This document shows, in pieces, positions 33,593 through 42,025 of a stretch of 64,000 nucleotides of DNA; position 1 is the first letter of the stretch; every line of letters begins with the position of its first letter. Under the pieces are notes generated by a model. It had not been told where the DNA came from. It ran no database searches and was given only the letters and a program-made list of their open reading frames with translations. The stretch covers positions 186,001-250,000 of the forward strand of contig JAFKHH010000016.1 in assembly GCA_017306865.1 (NCBI GenBank), given 5' to 3'. The stretch comes from Filimonas sp. Its GTDB lineage: Bacteria; Bacteroidota; Bacteroidia; Chitinophagales; Chitinophagaceae. The position numbers and the translations under genes were made by a program.

Positions 33593-33758
33593 AAGAATTA
33601 TTATTTTTGAGGGCCGAAGCTACGATAAGTATAAAATGTACAACGCGCTTTTTGTATTTTGTAAGCAAAAGCCAGGTTTAATAAACCGTTTCGCTGTTCC
33701 GTTTGTTTGTGAAAAAAGACGGTTCAAAATTTATCAATTACTAAAATTTGTTTGATTA

Positions 33759-34163
33759 TTGGCACCATTATCTGTTTTAGCTACGCGCTCTAAGAATTCG
33801 GCATCTACGCTCACAAAGAATTCGAAACTTTACAAAACTATTATCAAGGCTATCCAGGATAAAAAAGGGGAGAATATTGTTTCGCTCGACCTTAGGAAGA
33901 TTCCTGAGGCTGTAGCGGATTTTTTTATCATCTGTGAAGCAACCAGCACCACACAGGTAAAAGCTATCAGCGATTATGTGGAAGTACTGGTACGTGAGGA
34001 ACTGGAAGAATCTCCATACAAACACGAAGGTTTCCAGGCATTGCAGTGGGTCTTAATTGACTATGTAAACGTGGTGGTACATGTAATGCAACCCGAAACA
34101 CGCAATTTTTACAAGCTGGAAGAAATGTGGAGCGACGCTCCGGCTGAGAAACACGAAGAATAA
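33759..34163 (+). CDS. rsfS: Ribosome silencing factor
   Basis: A 134-residue RsfS/Iojap-family protein that binds ribosomal protein L14 and blocks subunit joining in starvation. Hallmarks: KAIQDKKGENIVSLDLRKI, EAVADFFIICEATSTTQVKAI, and QWVLIDYVNVVVHVM. The start is TTG at 33759; no ATG fits. Upstream is an AT-rich CTAAAATTTG near-promoter. It is followed by ftsH, a frequent order in Bacteroidota. Confidence 0.93.
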   Translation: MAPLSVLATRSKNSASTLTKNSKLYKTIIKAIQDKKGENIVSLDLRKIPEAVADFFIICEATSTTQVKAISDYVEVLVREELEESPYKHEGFQALQWVLIDYVNVVVHVMQPETRNFYKLEEMWSDAPAEKHEE

Positions 34164-34237
34164 TATTCTGCTGTGTATGCAGCATAATTCCGACTTTTGG
34201 AAACTTAATTTAATACAACAAGAGAAGTAACGACCGT

Positions 34238-36319
34238 ATGGCACAAGATGATAAAAACTTAAAACCCAATTTCATGGACAAGGGCGATGACAAAGGACAA
34301 AAGCGAGGGCCAAAATTCAACATTTACTGGATCTATGTAATCATTGCGATTATACTTATCGGGTATAATTTCCTTAACATAGGCTCATCTAATGCCGCAC
34401 GCACCAGTGAGCAGGAGTTCAAGCAACAAATGCTTTCACAGGGAGACGTTGACAAATTGTTACTCATCCGTAACAAACAGGAAGTACGGGTTTTTATAAA
34501 GAAAGACAGTTTAAACAAAGCTTTTTATAAGGATAAATTCAAAAGGGGGTTAAGTAATTCCCAGAAAGAATCTCCTTTGTTTGAGTTTAATGTTACCGAC
34601 TGGAAAAGCTTTAACGATGGTATGACCGAGTTTTACAAAGAAAACCCGTCCATACCGCAAGTGAAAAGCACAGTAGACGAAGACCCTGAGTGGTTTGGTC
34701 CGGTAGCAAATACTATTGTAACCATCTTGCTACTGGTAGGTATGTGGGTGCTGCTGATGCGTAAAGTTGGCGGCGGCGGTCCTGGTGGCGGTGGTCCTGG
34801 CGGCATCTTCAACATAGGCAAATCAAAAGCTCAGTTGTTTGAAAAAGGTACACGTGTTACGATCACCTTCTCTGACGTAGCCGGCCTAGACGAAGCGAAA
34901 CTGGAAGTGATGGAGATCGTGGATTTCCTGAAAAATCCTAAAAAATATACTGCCCTGGGTGGTAAAATACCGAAAGGCGCCTTACTGGTAGGCCCTCCGG
35001 GTACAGGTAAAACATTGCTGGCAAAAGCAATGGCCGGTGAAGCGCAGGTTCCATTCTTTACCATGAGTGGTTCTGACTTCGTAGAACTGTTCGTAGGTGT
35101 GGGTGCGAGCCGTGTACGTGACTTGTTTAAACAGGCACGTGAAAAAGCGCCTTGCGTAATCTTCATAGATGAAATAGATGCTATCGGACGTGCGCGTGGC
35201 CGCAATGCGGTAATGAGCAACGACGAACGTGAAAATACGTTGAACCAGTTACTGGTAGAAATGGATGGCTTCGGTACAGACAGCGGCATCATTATCCTGG
35301 CTGCTACGAACAGGCCGGATGTGCTGGACTCTGCATTGCTGCGTCCGGGACGTTTCGACCGCCAGATCAGCATTGACCGCCCGGATGTAAAAGGCCGTGA
35401 AGCGATCTTCAAGGTGCATTTGAAACCAATCAAAATATCTCAGACATTAGATATTCATAAACTGGCAGAACAAACACCAGGCTTTGCCGGTGCGGATATT
35501 GCCAACGTATGTAACGAAGCCGCTTTGATAGCAGCCCGTAAAGGAAAAGATGCAGTAGATATGAGCGATTTCCAGGATGCAATTGACCGTGTGATCGGTG
35601 GCCTGGAAAAGAAAAACAAGATCATCTTACCAGAGGAGAAAGAGATCATTGCTTATCACGAAGCTGGTCACGCAGTATGTGGCTGGTTCCTGGAGCATGC
35701 TTATCCTTTACTGAAAGTAACGATCGTACCGCGCGGCACAGCAGCATTGGGTTACGCACAGTACACACCAAAAGAACAATACCTGTACAATACGGACCAA
35801 CTGATGGACCAGATCTGTATGACTTTGGGTGGCCGTGTATCTGAAGATATTTTCTTTGGTAAAATTTCTACCGGTGCGTCTAATGACTTACAGCAGATCA
35901 CAAAGATGGCTTACTCTATGATCACCGTTTATGGTATGAACGAGAAAGTAGGTAACATCAGCTTCTATGACCCTCAGCAGGAAAATATGTTTACAAAACC
36001 TTATAGTGAGGAAACTGGTAAACTGATCGACGATGAGGTGCGTAAACTGATCGAAGTAGCTTATGCACGTACTAAGGCATTGCTGACAGAGAAAAAAGAT
36101 GCGGTTGAAAAACTGGCAAAAGAACTATTACACAAGGAGGTTCTTTTCCAAAGCGATGTAGAAGCGCTGATCGGCAAACGTCCATTTGAAGACAAGAAAC
36201 CATTAGACATAGATCCTGATCCGAAACATCATTCAGAAACAGGTTCTATCAGCGAAGGCGTTCCACCTTATGACAGCAGTGCGAACGTACCGCCGCTGAA
36301 GTCTTCTGAAGAAGCATAG
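34238..36319 (+). CDS. ftsH: ATP-dependent zinc metalloprotease FtsH
   Basis: A 693-residue membrane protease for quality control and turnover of membrane and regulatory proteins. Two membrane segments (about residues 28-48 and 150-172) flank a periplasmic domain, then a glycine-rich linker ([12 protein letters not shown]), an AAA+ domain with [17 protein letters not shown] and the SRH arginine ([12 protein letters not shown]), and the protease site HEAGHAV. The C-terminal tail after about residue 640 is acidic and proline-rich. A GACTTTTG box at 34192-34199 is a possible -7. Confidence 0.97.
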   Translation: MAQDDKNLKPNFMDKGDDKGQKRGPKFNIYWIYVIIAIILIGYNFLNIGSSNAARTSEQEFKQQMLSQGDVDKLLLIRNKQEVRVFIKKDSLNKAFYKDKFKRGLSNSQKESPLFEFNVTDWKSFNDGMTEFYKENPSIPQVKSTVDEDPEWFGPVANTIVTILLLVGMWVLLMRKVGGGGPGGGGPGGIFNIGKSKAQLFEKGTRVTITFSDVAGLDEAKLEVMEIVDFLKNPKKYTALGGKIPKGALLVGPPGTGKTLLAKAMAGEAQVPFFTMSGSDFVELFVGVGASRVRDLFKQAREKAPCVIFIDEIDAIGRARGRNAVMSNDERENTLNQLLVEMDGFGTDSGIIILAATNRPDVLDSALLRPGRFDRQISIDRPDVKGREAIFKVHLKPIKISQTLDIHKLAEQTPGFAGADIANVCNEAALIAARKGKDAVDMSDFQDAIDRVIGGLEKKNKIILPEEKEIIAYHEAGHAVCGWFLEHAYPLLKVTIVPRGTAALGYAQYTPKEQYLYNTDQLMDQICMTLGGRVSEDIFFGKISTGASNDLQQITKMAYSMITVYGMNEKVGNISFYDPQQENMFTKPYSEETGKLIDDEVRKLIEVAYARTKALLTEKKDAVEKLAKELLHKEVLFQSDVEALIGKRPFEDKKPLDIDPDPKHHSETGSISEGVPPYDSSANVPPLKSSEEA

Positions 36320-36324
36320 ATGTG

Positions 36325-36404
36325 AGTGGTGAGTGGTCAATAGTGGGTGTGGTATAAACATTCACTGATTACTCACCACTGACCACTTACAACTCACAAT
36401 AACA
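36325..36404. repeat. GTGAGTG heptads with inverted arm after ftsH
   Basis: Four heptads of type GTGAGTG/GTCAATA (36325-36350) face ACTCACC, ACTGACC-type units (36367-36402). It ends four bases before the next ATG. Confidence 0.8.
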
Positions 36405-36408
36405 TACG

Positions 36409-37044
36409 ATGAAAATCTCTCCATCAAAAGAGAACATTTTAAAAAAGATAAGGCAGGCACTGAGTAACACAGTGCCTGTTCCGTTTCCGCAAAATGAGGG
36501 AACGGGCAATGTATTTCAGCCTTCGCAGCAGGAATTGGAACTGGAGTTTGCAGAGAATTTTACAAAACTGCAGGGACGTTTCTCTTTTTGTGCAAATGAA
36601 GAAGAGCTGGTTGCACAGTTGCAGGCTTTATTAAATGCACGCAGTTGGAAGAAGATCTATTGCAAGGATGAAGCTATAAAAACAATGCTTTCCTCTAAAG
36701 GATTTAATTCATTCGATGCGCAAGACCTATATAGTTGCGATGCCTCTATTACAGATTGTGAAAAGCTGGTTGCACGCACGGGTAGCATGGTAATGAGCAG
36801 TGGGCAGCAAAGCGGACGTACTACAAGTGTGTACGCGCCTGTACATATTTGTATTGCTTATACAGACCAATTGGTGTATGATATAAAAGAGGCTTTGCAA
36901 TATGTAAAGGATGAATATGCAACTTTTCCTACCATGCTGACGCTGGCTACCGGCCCAAGCCGTACAGCCGATATTGAAAAAACATTGGTGGTAGGCGTAC
37001 ATGGACCGAAGGAGGTGTTTTGCTTTTTGGTGGAACGGACGTGA
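36409..37044 (+). CDS. LUD-domain protein (LutC/YkgG type)
   Basis: A 211-residue protein of the LUD family. The C-terminal signature ATGPSRTADIEKTLVVGVHGPKE is nearly complete (it is the strongest evidence) and VARTGSMVMSSG is also typical. LutC is the third subunit of the LutABC lactate dehydrogenase, but lutA and lutB are not next to it; in Bacteroidota a lone LUD gene after ftsH is common and its role is not settled. Its TGA stop lies at the start of a heptad array. Confidence 0.87.
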   Translation: MKISPSKENILKKIRQALSNTVPVPFPQNEGTGNVFQPSQQELELEFAENFTKLQGRFSFCANEEELVAQLQALLNARSWKKIYCKDEAIKTMLSSKGFNSFDAQDLYSCDASITDCEKLVARTGSMVMSSGQQSGRTTSVYAPVHICIAYTDQLVYDIKEALQYVKDEYATFPTMLTLATGPSRTADIEKTLVVGVHGPKEVFCFLVERT

Positions 37045-37135
37045 ACCGAGAATCGGTAAACGTGAATATAAAGTGCTTGCATTGACGATTCCCGTTTCAC
37101 AACTCACTACTGACAAATTACTACTCACTATTTTA
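37040..37135. repeat. Heptad arrays between the LUD gene and lpxH
   Basis: GTGAACC/GTGAATA units (37040-37067) with an inverted GACGATTCCCGTTTCAC stretch, followed by ACTCACT-type heptads (37100-37135). Confidence 0.7.
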
Positions 37136-37139
37136 CATC

Positions 37140-37901
37140 ATGCAACTACAACCTGGTAAAAAAATATACTTTCTTTCTGACTTTCACCTCGGCGCTCCAA
37201 ACTATGACAAAAGCCTTGAGCGTGAGAAAAAGGTTGTTGCTTTCCTTGAAAGTATCCGACATGACGCGCAGGAAATATTCATTGTGGGAGACTTGTTTGA
37301 TTTCTGGTATGAGTATAAAGAAGTAGTACCGAAAGGTTATGTGCGTGTACTGGGCAAACTTGCAGAGATTACGGATAGCGGCATCCCCGTTCACTTTTTT
37401 GTAGGCAATCACGATATGTGGATGCGGGGCTATTTTGAACAGGAATTAAACATTCCGGTGTATTATGAGCCGAAGACCTTTAACTGGAATGACAAGTCTT
37501 TTTATATAGGGCATGGCGATGGCCTGGGCCCAGGCGATCACGGTTACAAGTTTTTGAAAAAAGTGTTTCGCAATCCTGTTTGCCAATGGCTGTTCGGCAT
37601 TTTACACCCGACATGGGGCATTGGACTGGCGAATTATTTCAGCCGGAAAAGCCGCGCTAAAACAGGCTCTGCTGATCAGCATTTTTTAGGAGAGGACAAT
37701 GAATGGCTGATCATCTATTGCAGACAGGTACTGGCTAAGGAGCATTATGATTTTTTCATTTTCGGGCATAGGCACTACCCGATGGATTTTCTATTAACGC
37801 ACAACAGCCGGTATGTAAACTTAGGCGATTGGATCACTAACTTTACATATGCCTATTTTGATGGAAATGATATGCATTTAAAGAAATTTGAAAACCAATA
37901 G
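37140..37901 (+). CDS. lpxH: UDP-2,3-diacylglucosamine diphosphatase
   Basis: A 253-residue calcineurin-like phosphoesterase that hydrolyses UDP-2,3-diacylglucosamine to lipid X in lipid A synthesis. Metal-binding motifs are complete: SDFHLG (DxH), GDLFDFW (GDxxD), GNHDMW (GNHD), and the C-terminal FGHRHYP (GHxH), with GHGDGLGPGD in between. It joins the LpxD-like gene at 12.8 kb as the second lipid A function in the window. Confidence 0.92.
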   Translation: MQLQPGKKIYFLSDFHLGAPNYDKSLEREKKVVAFLESIRHDAQEIFIVGDLFDFWYEYKEVVPKGYVRVLGKLAEITDSGIPVHFFVGNHDMWMRGYFEQELNIPVYYEPKTFNWNDKSFYIGHGDGLGPGDHGYKFLKKVFRNPVCQWLFGILHPTWGIGLANYFSRKSRAKTGSADQHFLGEDNEWLIIYCRQVLAKEHYDFFIFGHRHYPMDFLLTHNSRYVNLGDWITNFTYAYFDGNDMHLKKFENQ

Positions 37902-37902
37902 T

Positions 37903-37978
37903 ATTGTTACATTGTTTAATGGAATAATTGTTATGTCTTATGATGAAAACAATTAAACAATATATCAATTTAACCATG
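37903..37978. repeat. AATTGTT-type array between lpxH and mscS
   Basis: ATTGTTTAAT units (37905-37932) face AACAATTAAACAAT and AATTTAACC units (37948-37975). Same octamer family as 54101-54169. Confidence 0.65.
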
Positions 37979-37988
37979 TACACCTCCG

Positions 37989-39083
37989 ATGAAACAATTT
38001 CTGAAAACGATCATCCTCGACAATACAATTGAAACATACCTCTATGTGGCAGGCGCTATTTTATTTGCCTTGCTGATCAGGCGGTTTGTTTCAAAATACC
38101 TTGCCATACTACTGTTTAAGCTGTTTGCAAAAGCTGGTAAAAATTTTCATAAGGACTCGTTTGTTAACCTGATCATCGGCCCGCTGGAATGGTTCCTGAT
38201 GTTGCTGATGATCATAGCGGCATTAGACAAACTTACGCTCCCCGCTATATTAGATTTCAAATTATATCATGTATCGAGCAGGCGTTTCTTAGAGATCGTT
38301 GCCAACGGTGCAATGATCATTGTATTCATCAGGCTTTGTATTCGCATGGTGAAATTTTTCTCCATGATACTGGAGCAAAAGGCAAACCTGACAGAAGACA
38401 AGGCAGACAACCAGTTAATTGTTTTCTTTCGTGATTTTTTAAAGGTGTTGTTGATCATCGTAGGCGGTTTACTTGTGTTGCGCTTTTGTTTTAATTACAA
38501 CATCAGTAATTTATTAACCGGCTTAAGTATCGTAGGTGCAGCCATTGCATTGGCAACAAAAGAAAGCCTGGAAAACCTGATTGCATCGTTCATTATTTTT
38601 TTCGATAAACCTTTTGTAACTGGCGACGTGGTAAAAGTAAATTCATTTACCGGTACAGTAGAGAAAATAGGATTGCGCAGTACACGCATTCGTACTGATC
38701 AGAAAACATACATTACCGTTCCGAATAAACAAATGGTAGACTCCATACTGGACAACGTTACTATGCGTAGCCAGCGTAAGGTGGAGCTGCGCCTGGAAAT
38801 AGGCTTATCCACTACTTCAACACAACTCACCACAATCGTAGCGGGTATCAAGAAAATATTAGAACGGGATGAGGTTTTAAGCAAAAACGTTTTCGTTAGT
38901 GACACAGGTAAGAATGCGCACCTGGTTACAGTGGACTATTTCACAAATATGTACCAGACCAACGACCAGTTTAATGATACACGGGAAAAGGTTAACCTTG
39001 CTGTAATAGAATTACTAAGAACAGAAAAAGTAGACCTTGCGGCAGCAAGTTCAGACATAGTAGTGCATCAGAAGGAAAACTGA
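37989..39083 (+). CDS. MscS-family mechanosensitive ion channel
   Basis: A 364-residue membrane protein that opens under membrane tension. Four hydrophobic segments precede the pore helix GLSIVGAAIALATKESLENLIASF, then the beta domain FDKPFVTGDVVKV and RSTRIRTDQKTYITVPNKQM, both typical of MscS, and a soluble C-terminal domain. No cyclic-nucleotide domain is present. A bidirectional terminator follows. Confidence 0.93.
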   Translation: MKQFLKTIILDNTIETYLYVAGAILFALLIRRFVSKYLAILLFKLFAKAGKNFHKDSFVNLIIGPLEWFLMLLMIIAALDKLTLPAILDFKLYHVSSRRFLEIVANGAMIIVFIRLCIRMVKFFSMILEQKANLTEDKADNQLIVFFRDFLKVLLIIVGGLLVLRFCFNYNISNLLTGLSIVGAAIALATKESLENLIASFIIFFDKPFVTGDVVKVNSFTGTVEKIGLRSTRIRTDQKTYITVPNKQMVDSILDNVTMRSQRKVELRLEIGLSTTSTQLTTIVAGIKKILERDEVLSKNVFVSDTGKNAHLVTVDYFTNMYQTNDQFNDTREKVNLAVIELLRTEKVDLAAASSDIVVHQKEN

Positions 39084-39128
39084 ATTGTTTAATTGTTAAA
39101 TGGTTATATTGTTATTTCCCATTATAAT

Positions 39129-39160
39129 AAAAGCGCTAAGAAAGTATTCTTAGCGCTTTT
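39129..39160. terminator. Bidirectional terminator between mscS and pheS
   Basis: AAAAGCGCTAAGAA and TTCTTAGCGCTTTT form a perfect 14-bp stem with loop AGTA. It is nested inside a larger AATTGTT-type inverted array (39084-39215). Confidence 0.9.
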
Positions 39161-39205
39161 ACTTTTATATCAAAACAATATAACCATTTAACAATGCAAC
39201 AATCC

Positions 39206-40231
39206 CTATATGCCCCCGGTGAATTGCTTTAAGAATCGCACATCATTTTGAGAATACAAACGTAGGTCATTCACCCTGTATTTGATCTGGCAAATGCGCT
39301 CCATGCCCATACCGAATGCAAAGCCAGTATATTTATTTGAATCTATACCAAAGTTGTCCAGCATTTTAGGATGCACCATACCACAACCCAATATCTCTAC
39401 CCAGCCAGTGTGCTTACACAAAGAGCAGCCAGAGCCGCCGCACACGCTGCAGCTAATATCCATCTCAGCGCTTGGCTCTGTGAAAGGAAAGTAAGAAGGA
39501 CGGAAACGTACTTTTACATCTTTACCAAACATCTCTTTTACGAAGAAATACAATGTCTGTTTCAGATCGGCAAAGCTTACATGTTCATCCACATACAAGC
39601 CTTCTACCTGGTGGAAGAAGCAATGCGCACGCGCACTGATAGTCTCGTTACGATATACACGGCCAGGGCAAATGATACGGATAGGCGGCTTATGCGTTTC
39701 CATCATACGCGCCTGTACGCTGCTGGTATGTGTACGTAACAACCAATCAGGATTCTGAGAAATATAAAATGTATCCTGCATATCACGCGCCGGGTGATTT
39801 TCCGGCAGGTTCAATGCAGTAAAGTTGTGCCAGTCATCTTCTATTTCAGGGCCTTCCGCAATAGCAAAACCCAGTCTTTTGAATATAGAAACAATCTGGT
39901 TACGCACAAGGCTGATCGGGTGGCGTCCACCTACACTTGCTGCATCACCCGGAAGGCTCCAGTCAATACCAGACTCTGTAGTACTGTTATCTTCTGCACC
40001 TTTCAGGCTTTCCCATTTTTCTTCCGCCAGTTGCTTCAGGCTGTTCATTACCTGTCCAAAGTCCTTTTTCTGCTCGTTAGGCACACTCTTCATTTCGCCC
40101 ATCAAGCCTTTTATTATGCCTTTGGTTCCCAGGTATTTAATACGAAAAGCCTCAGCCGCTTCCCCATTTACCCCCTCGAAAGCGTTGATCTCCTGCTTCA
40201 ATTGCTCTATCTGCTGTAACAGTTGTTCCAT
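39206..40231 (-). CDS. pheS: Phenylalanine--tRNA ligase alpha subunit
   Basis: A 341-residue catalytic subunit of the alpha2-beta2 synthetase that charges tRNA-Phe. It has an N-terminal coiled coil (MEQLLQQIEQLKQE), class II motif 2 (LLRTHTSSVQARMM and IICPGRVYRNE), PSYFPFTEPSAEMDI, an insertion with four cysteines (CSVCGGSGCSLC) and GFAFGMGMERI (motif 3). The ATG at 40229-40231 is just six bases after a TATCTTCG -7-like box. pheT is not in this window. Confidence 0.95.
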   Translation of the reverse strand: MEQLLQQIEQLKQEINAFEGVNGEAAEAFRIKYLGTKGIIKGLMGEMKSVPNEQKKDFGQVMNSLKQLAEEKWESLKGAEDNSTTESGIDWSLPGDAASVGGRHPISLVRNQIVSIFKRLGFAIAEGPEIEDDWHNFTALNLPENHPARDMQDTFYISQNPDWLLRTHTSSVQARMMETHKPPIRIICPGRVYRNETISARAHCFFHQVEGLYVDEHVSFADLKQTLYFFVKEMFGKDVKVRFRPSYFPFTEPSAEMDISCSVCGGSGCSLCKHTGWVEILGCGMVHPKMLDNFGIDSNKYTGFAFGMGMERICQIKYRVNDLRLYSQNDVRFLKQFTGGI

Positions 40232-40431
40232 GCAGCGAAGATAACCAGATAAAAGGAAGTAACAAAAGGACAAAGAGGGCATTGGATGCAAAATAAACCT
40301 GCGCATTTCATTGCAAACATTTGTAAGCTTAACCCATTATTTCATCAGTCCGGTTACACCTCACAAAGCGTCCGTAGTTGTTATAGTATTTTGCCACTCA
40401 TCTTTTTTCATTTTACAATAAATCTTCATTT

Positions 40432-41112
40432 ATGGAAACACTACGGTACAATCCGTTTCACCAGGTGCACCAGGGTCTGCGTGCATTGTTATATCACACC
40501 GCACTAAACATTCAACACACGGATTTTACAAGCGACATACAGCGAACTTCTGTAATAAACGAAATAGCCAGTGTACTTGACCTTTTTGAATCACATGCAC
40601 ATACGGAGGATACTATGGTATTCCCCCTTGTTCATAAACATGCTCCTGCTATAGCAAATGAGTTTGAGCAGCAGCATGTAAAAGATCATGAACTGTCTGT
40701 ACAACTTAGTGCCAGTATACATACACTGAAGGAAGCCGTTACGCCTGAACTACGTTTATCCGCCGGTAAGGCGCTCTATTTTGCTTTTACAGACTTTGTC
40801 GTGTTTAACCTCGCGCACATGAAGCAGGAAGAAATGTTGGTGAATGCTGTACTATGGACTAACTATACGGACAGCGACCTGCATGCGCTTACCATGCAGA
40901 TCGTAGCGCAAATACCACCGGAAAAGAATATGCGATACAGTTACTGGATGCTGAAGGGATTGAATGATACAGAGATTGCAGCATGGCTTACCATCGTAAA
41001 ACAAACGGCACCTGCACCTGTATTTCATGGCCTGATGGAAGTAGCACAAAAGGCTATGCCACAACAGCGACTTGCACAACTACAGGCTGAGCTTGACCTT
41101 GCAACAGTTTAA
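40432..41112 (+). CDS. Hemerythrin-domain protein
   Basis: A 226-residue protein with a four-helix hemerythrin-like domain in the first 150 residues. Potential di-iron ligands are seen in HQVHQGLR, SHAHTEDTMVFPLV, HVKDHE and AHMKQEE. Such proteins bind oxygen or NO, or repair iron centres. The C-terminal 70 residues are helical and less conserved. It lies alone, divergent from pheS. Activity cannot be told from sequence. Confidence 0.82.
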   Translation: METLRYNPFHQVHQGLRALLYHTALNIQHTDFTSDIQRTSVINEIASVLDLFESHAHTEDTMVFPLVHKHAPAIANEFEQQHVKDHELSVQLSASIHTLKEAVTPELRLSAGKALYFAFTDFVVFNLAHMKQEEMLVNAVLWTNYTDSDLHALTMQIVAQIPPEKNMRYSYWMLKGLNDTEIAAWLTIVKQTAPAPVFHGLMEVAQKAMPQQRLAQLQAELDLATV

Positions 41113-41115
41113 TAT

Positions 41116-41163
41116 TACCTTTAGGGAATTGTTGCAATGCATAGAAATGTATTGCAACAATTC
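41116..41163 (+). promoter_or_regulatory. TACCTTTA box and 13-bp hairpin before the membrane protein gene
   Basis: TACCTTTA (41116-41123) is one base from a -7 box. GAATTGTTGCAAT (41126-41138) pairs perfectly with ATTGCAACAATTC (41151-41163). The hairpin lies where transcription would start, so it is either an operator or a leader structure, or the terminator of the hemerythrin gene without a T tract. Confidence 0.45.
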
Positions 41164-41183
41164 ATCCCAAAACCAGTTGCGCT

Positions 41184-41864
41184 ATGTTATCGATACCGCC
41201 TTACATTGCCATTCTTTTTATACTGACGACTTTACTCGCCCTGGTTTTCATCTATCACGCCGCTAACAAATCTAAAACCGTACTTGTTGTTTCGCTAGCC
41301 TGGTTATTATTACAAGGCATTATCAGTATGCGGGGCTTTTATGAAAACACGACTACTGTGCCGCCAAGATTCGTCTTCCTGGTGCCGCCTGCATTATTAT
41401 TCATCCTTGTACTTTTTGTTACAAAAAAAGGAAGACAATTTATTGACGCACTAAATATCAAAACCCTTACATGGTTACATGTTGTTCGGATACCCGTTGA
41501 AATTATTCTCTACTTATTATTTGTCAATAAAACGATACCGCAACTAATGACATTTGAAGGGAGAAATTTTGACATTCTCGCTGGTATCTCTGCTCCTATA
41601 ATTGCCCTTATTGCATTCAGCGGTGAACGGGTGAAAAAGAGGTTACTGCTATACTGGAACATTATCTGCATCTGCTTGCTATTAAACATTGTGGTCAATG
41701 CAATATTGTCTGCTCCATTACCATTTCAGCAGTTTGCATTTGATCAGCCAAACATTGCATTATTATATTTTCCATTCACCTGGTTGCCTTGTTACGTTGT
41801 ACCTGTTGTATTATTTGCGCATTTGGCCAGCGTACGCCAAATATTAAAACATGCAAGGAATTAA
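41184..41864 (+). CDS. Integral membrane protein of unknown function
   Basis: A 226-residue protein made of about six or seven hydrophobic segments (starting IPPYIAILFILTTLLALVFIY and ending YFPFTWLPCYVVPVVLFAHLAS). There are few charged residues between them, and no motif that I recognise. It may be co-transcribed with the hemerythrin gene 72 bases upstream, or have its own promoter at 41116. Confidence 0.7.
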   Translation: MLSIPPYIAILFILTTLLALVFIYHAANKSKTVLVVSLAWLLLQGIISMRGFYENTTTVPPRFVFLVPPALLFILVLFVTKKGRQFIDALNIKTLTWLHVVRIPVEIILYLLFVNKTIPQLMTFEGRNFDILAGISAPIIALIAFSGERVKKRLLLYWNIICICLLLNIVVNAILSAPLPFQQFAFDQPNIALLYFPFTWLPCYVVPVVLFAHLASVRQILKHARN

Positions 41865-42025
41865 TTTCAAACAAAGCCGTTTATCCATTAGAAGTAATTC
41901 TAATAAACTACATAGCATGCGATGAAATAAGCAGTTTTTACTTATCAGCTTAATATTTTTCCTGTTTTCATAAACCTTTGAGACAATACAGGTTCACTTT
42001 TGCAGCTTAAATAATCATTCCATTT

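Noticed and set aside
33590-33597. TTCTTTTG as the birA promoter
   Set aside because: It would place the transcription start downstream of the only usable start codon, so it is more likely a chance match.
41888-41903. Fur or PerR box
   Set aside because: The arms TTAGAA/TTCTAA are palindromic, but the spacing and bases do not match a Fur (7-1-7) or PerR consensus, so only a generic operator is suggested.
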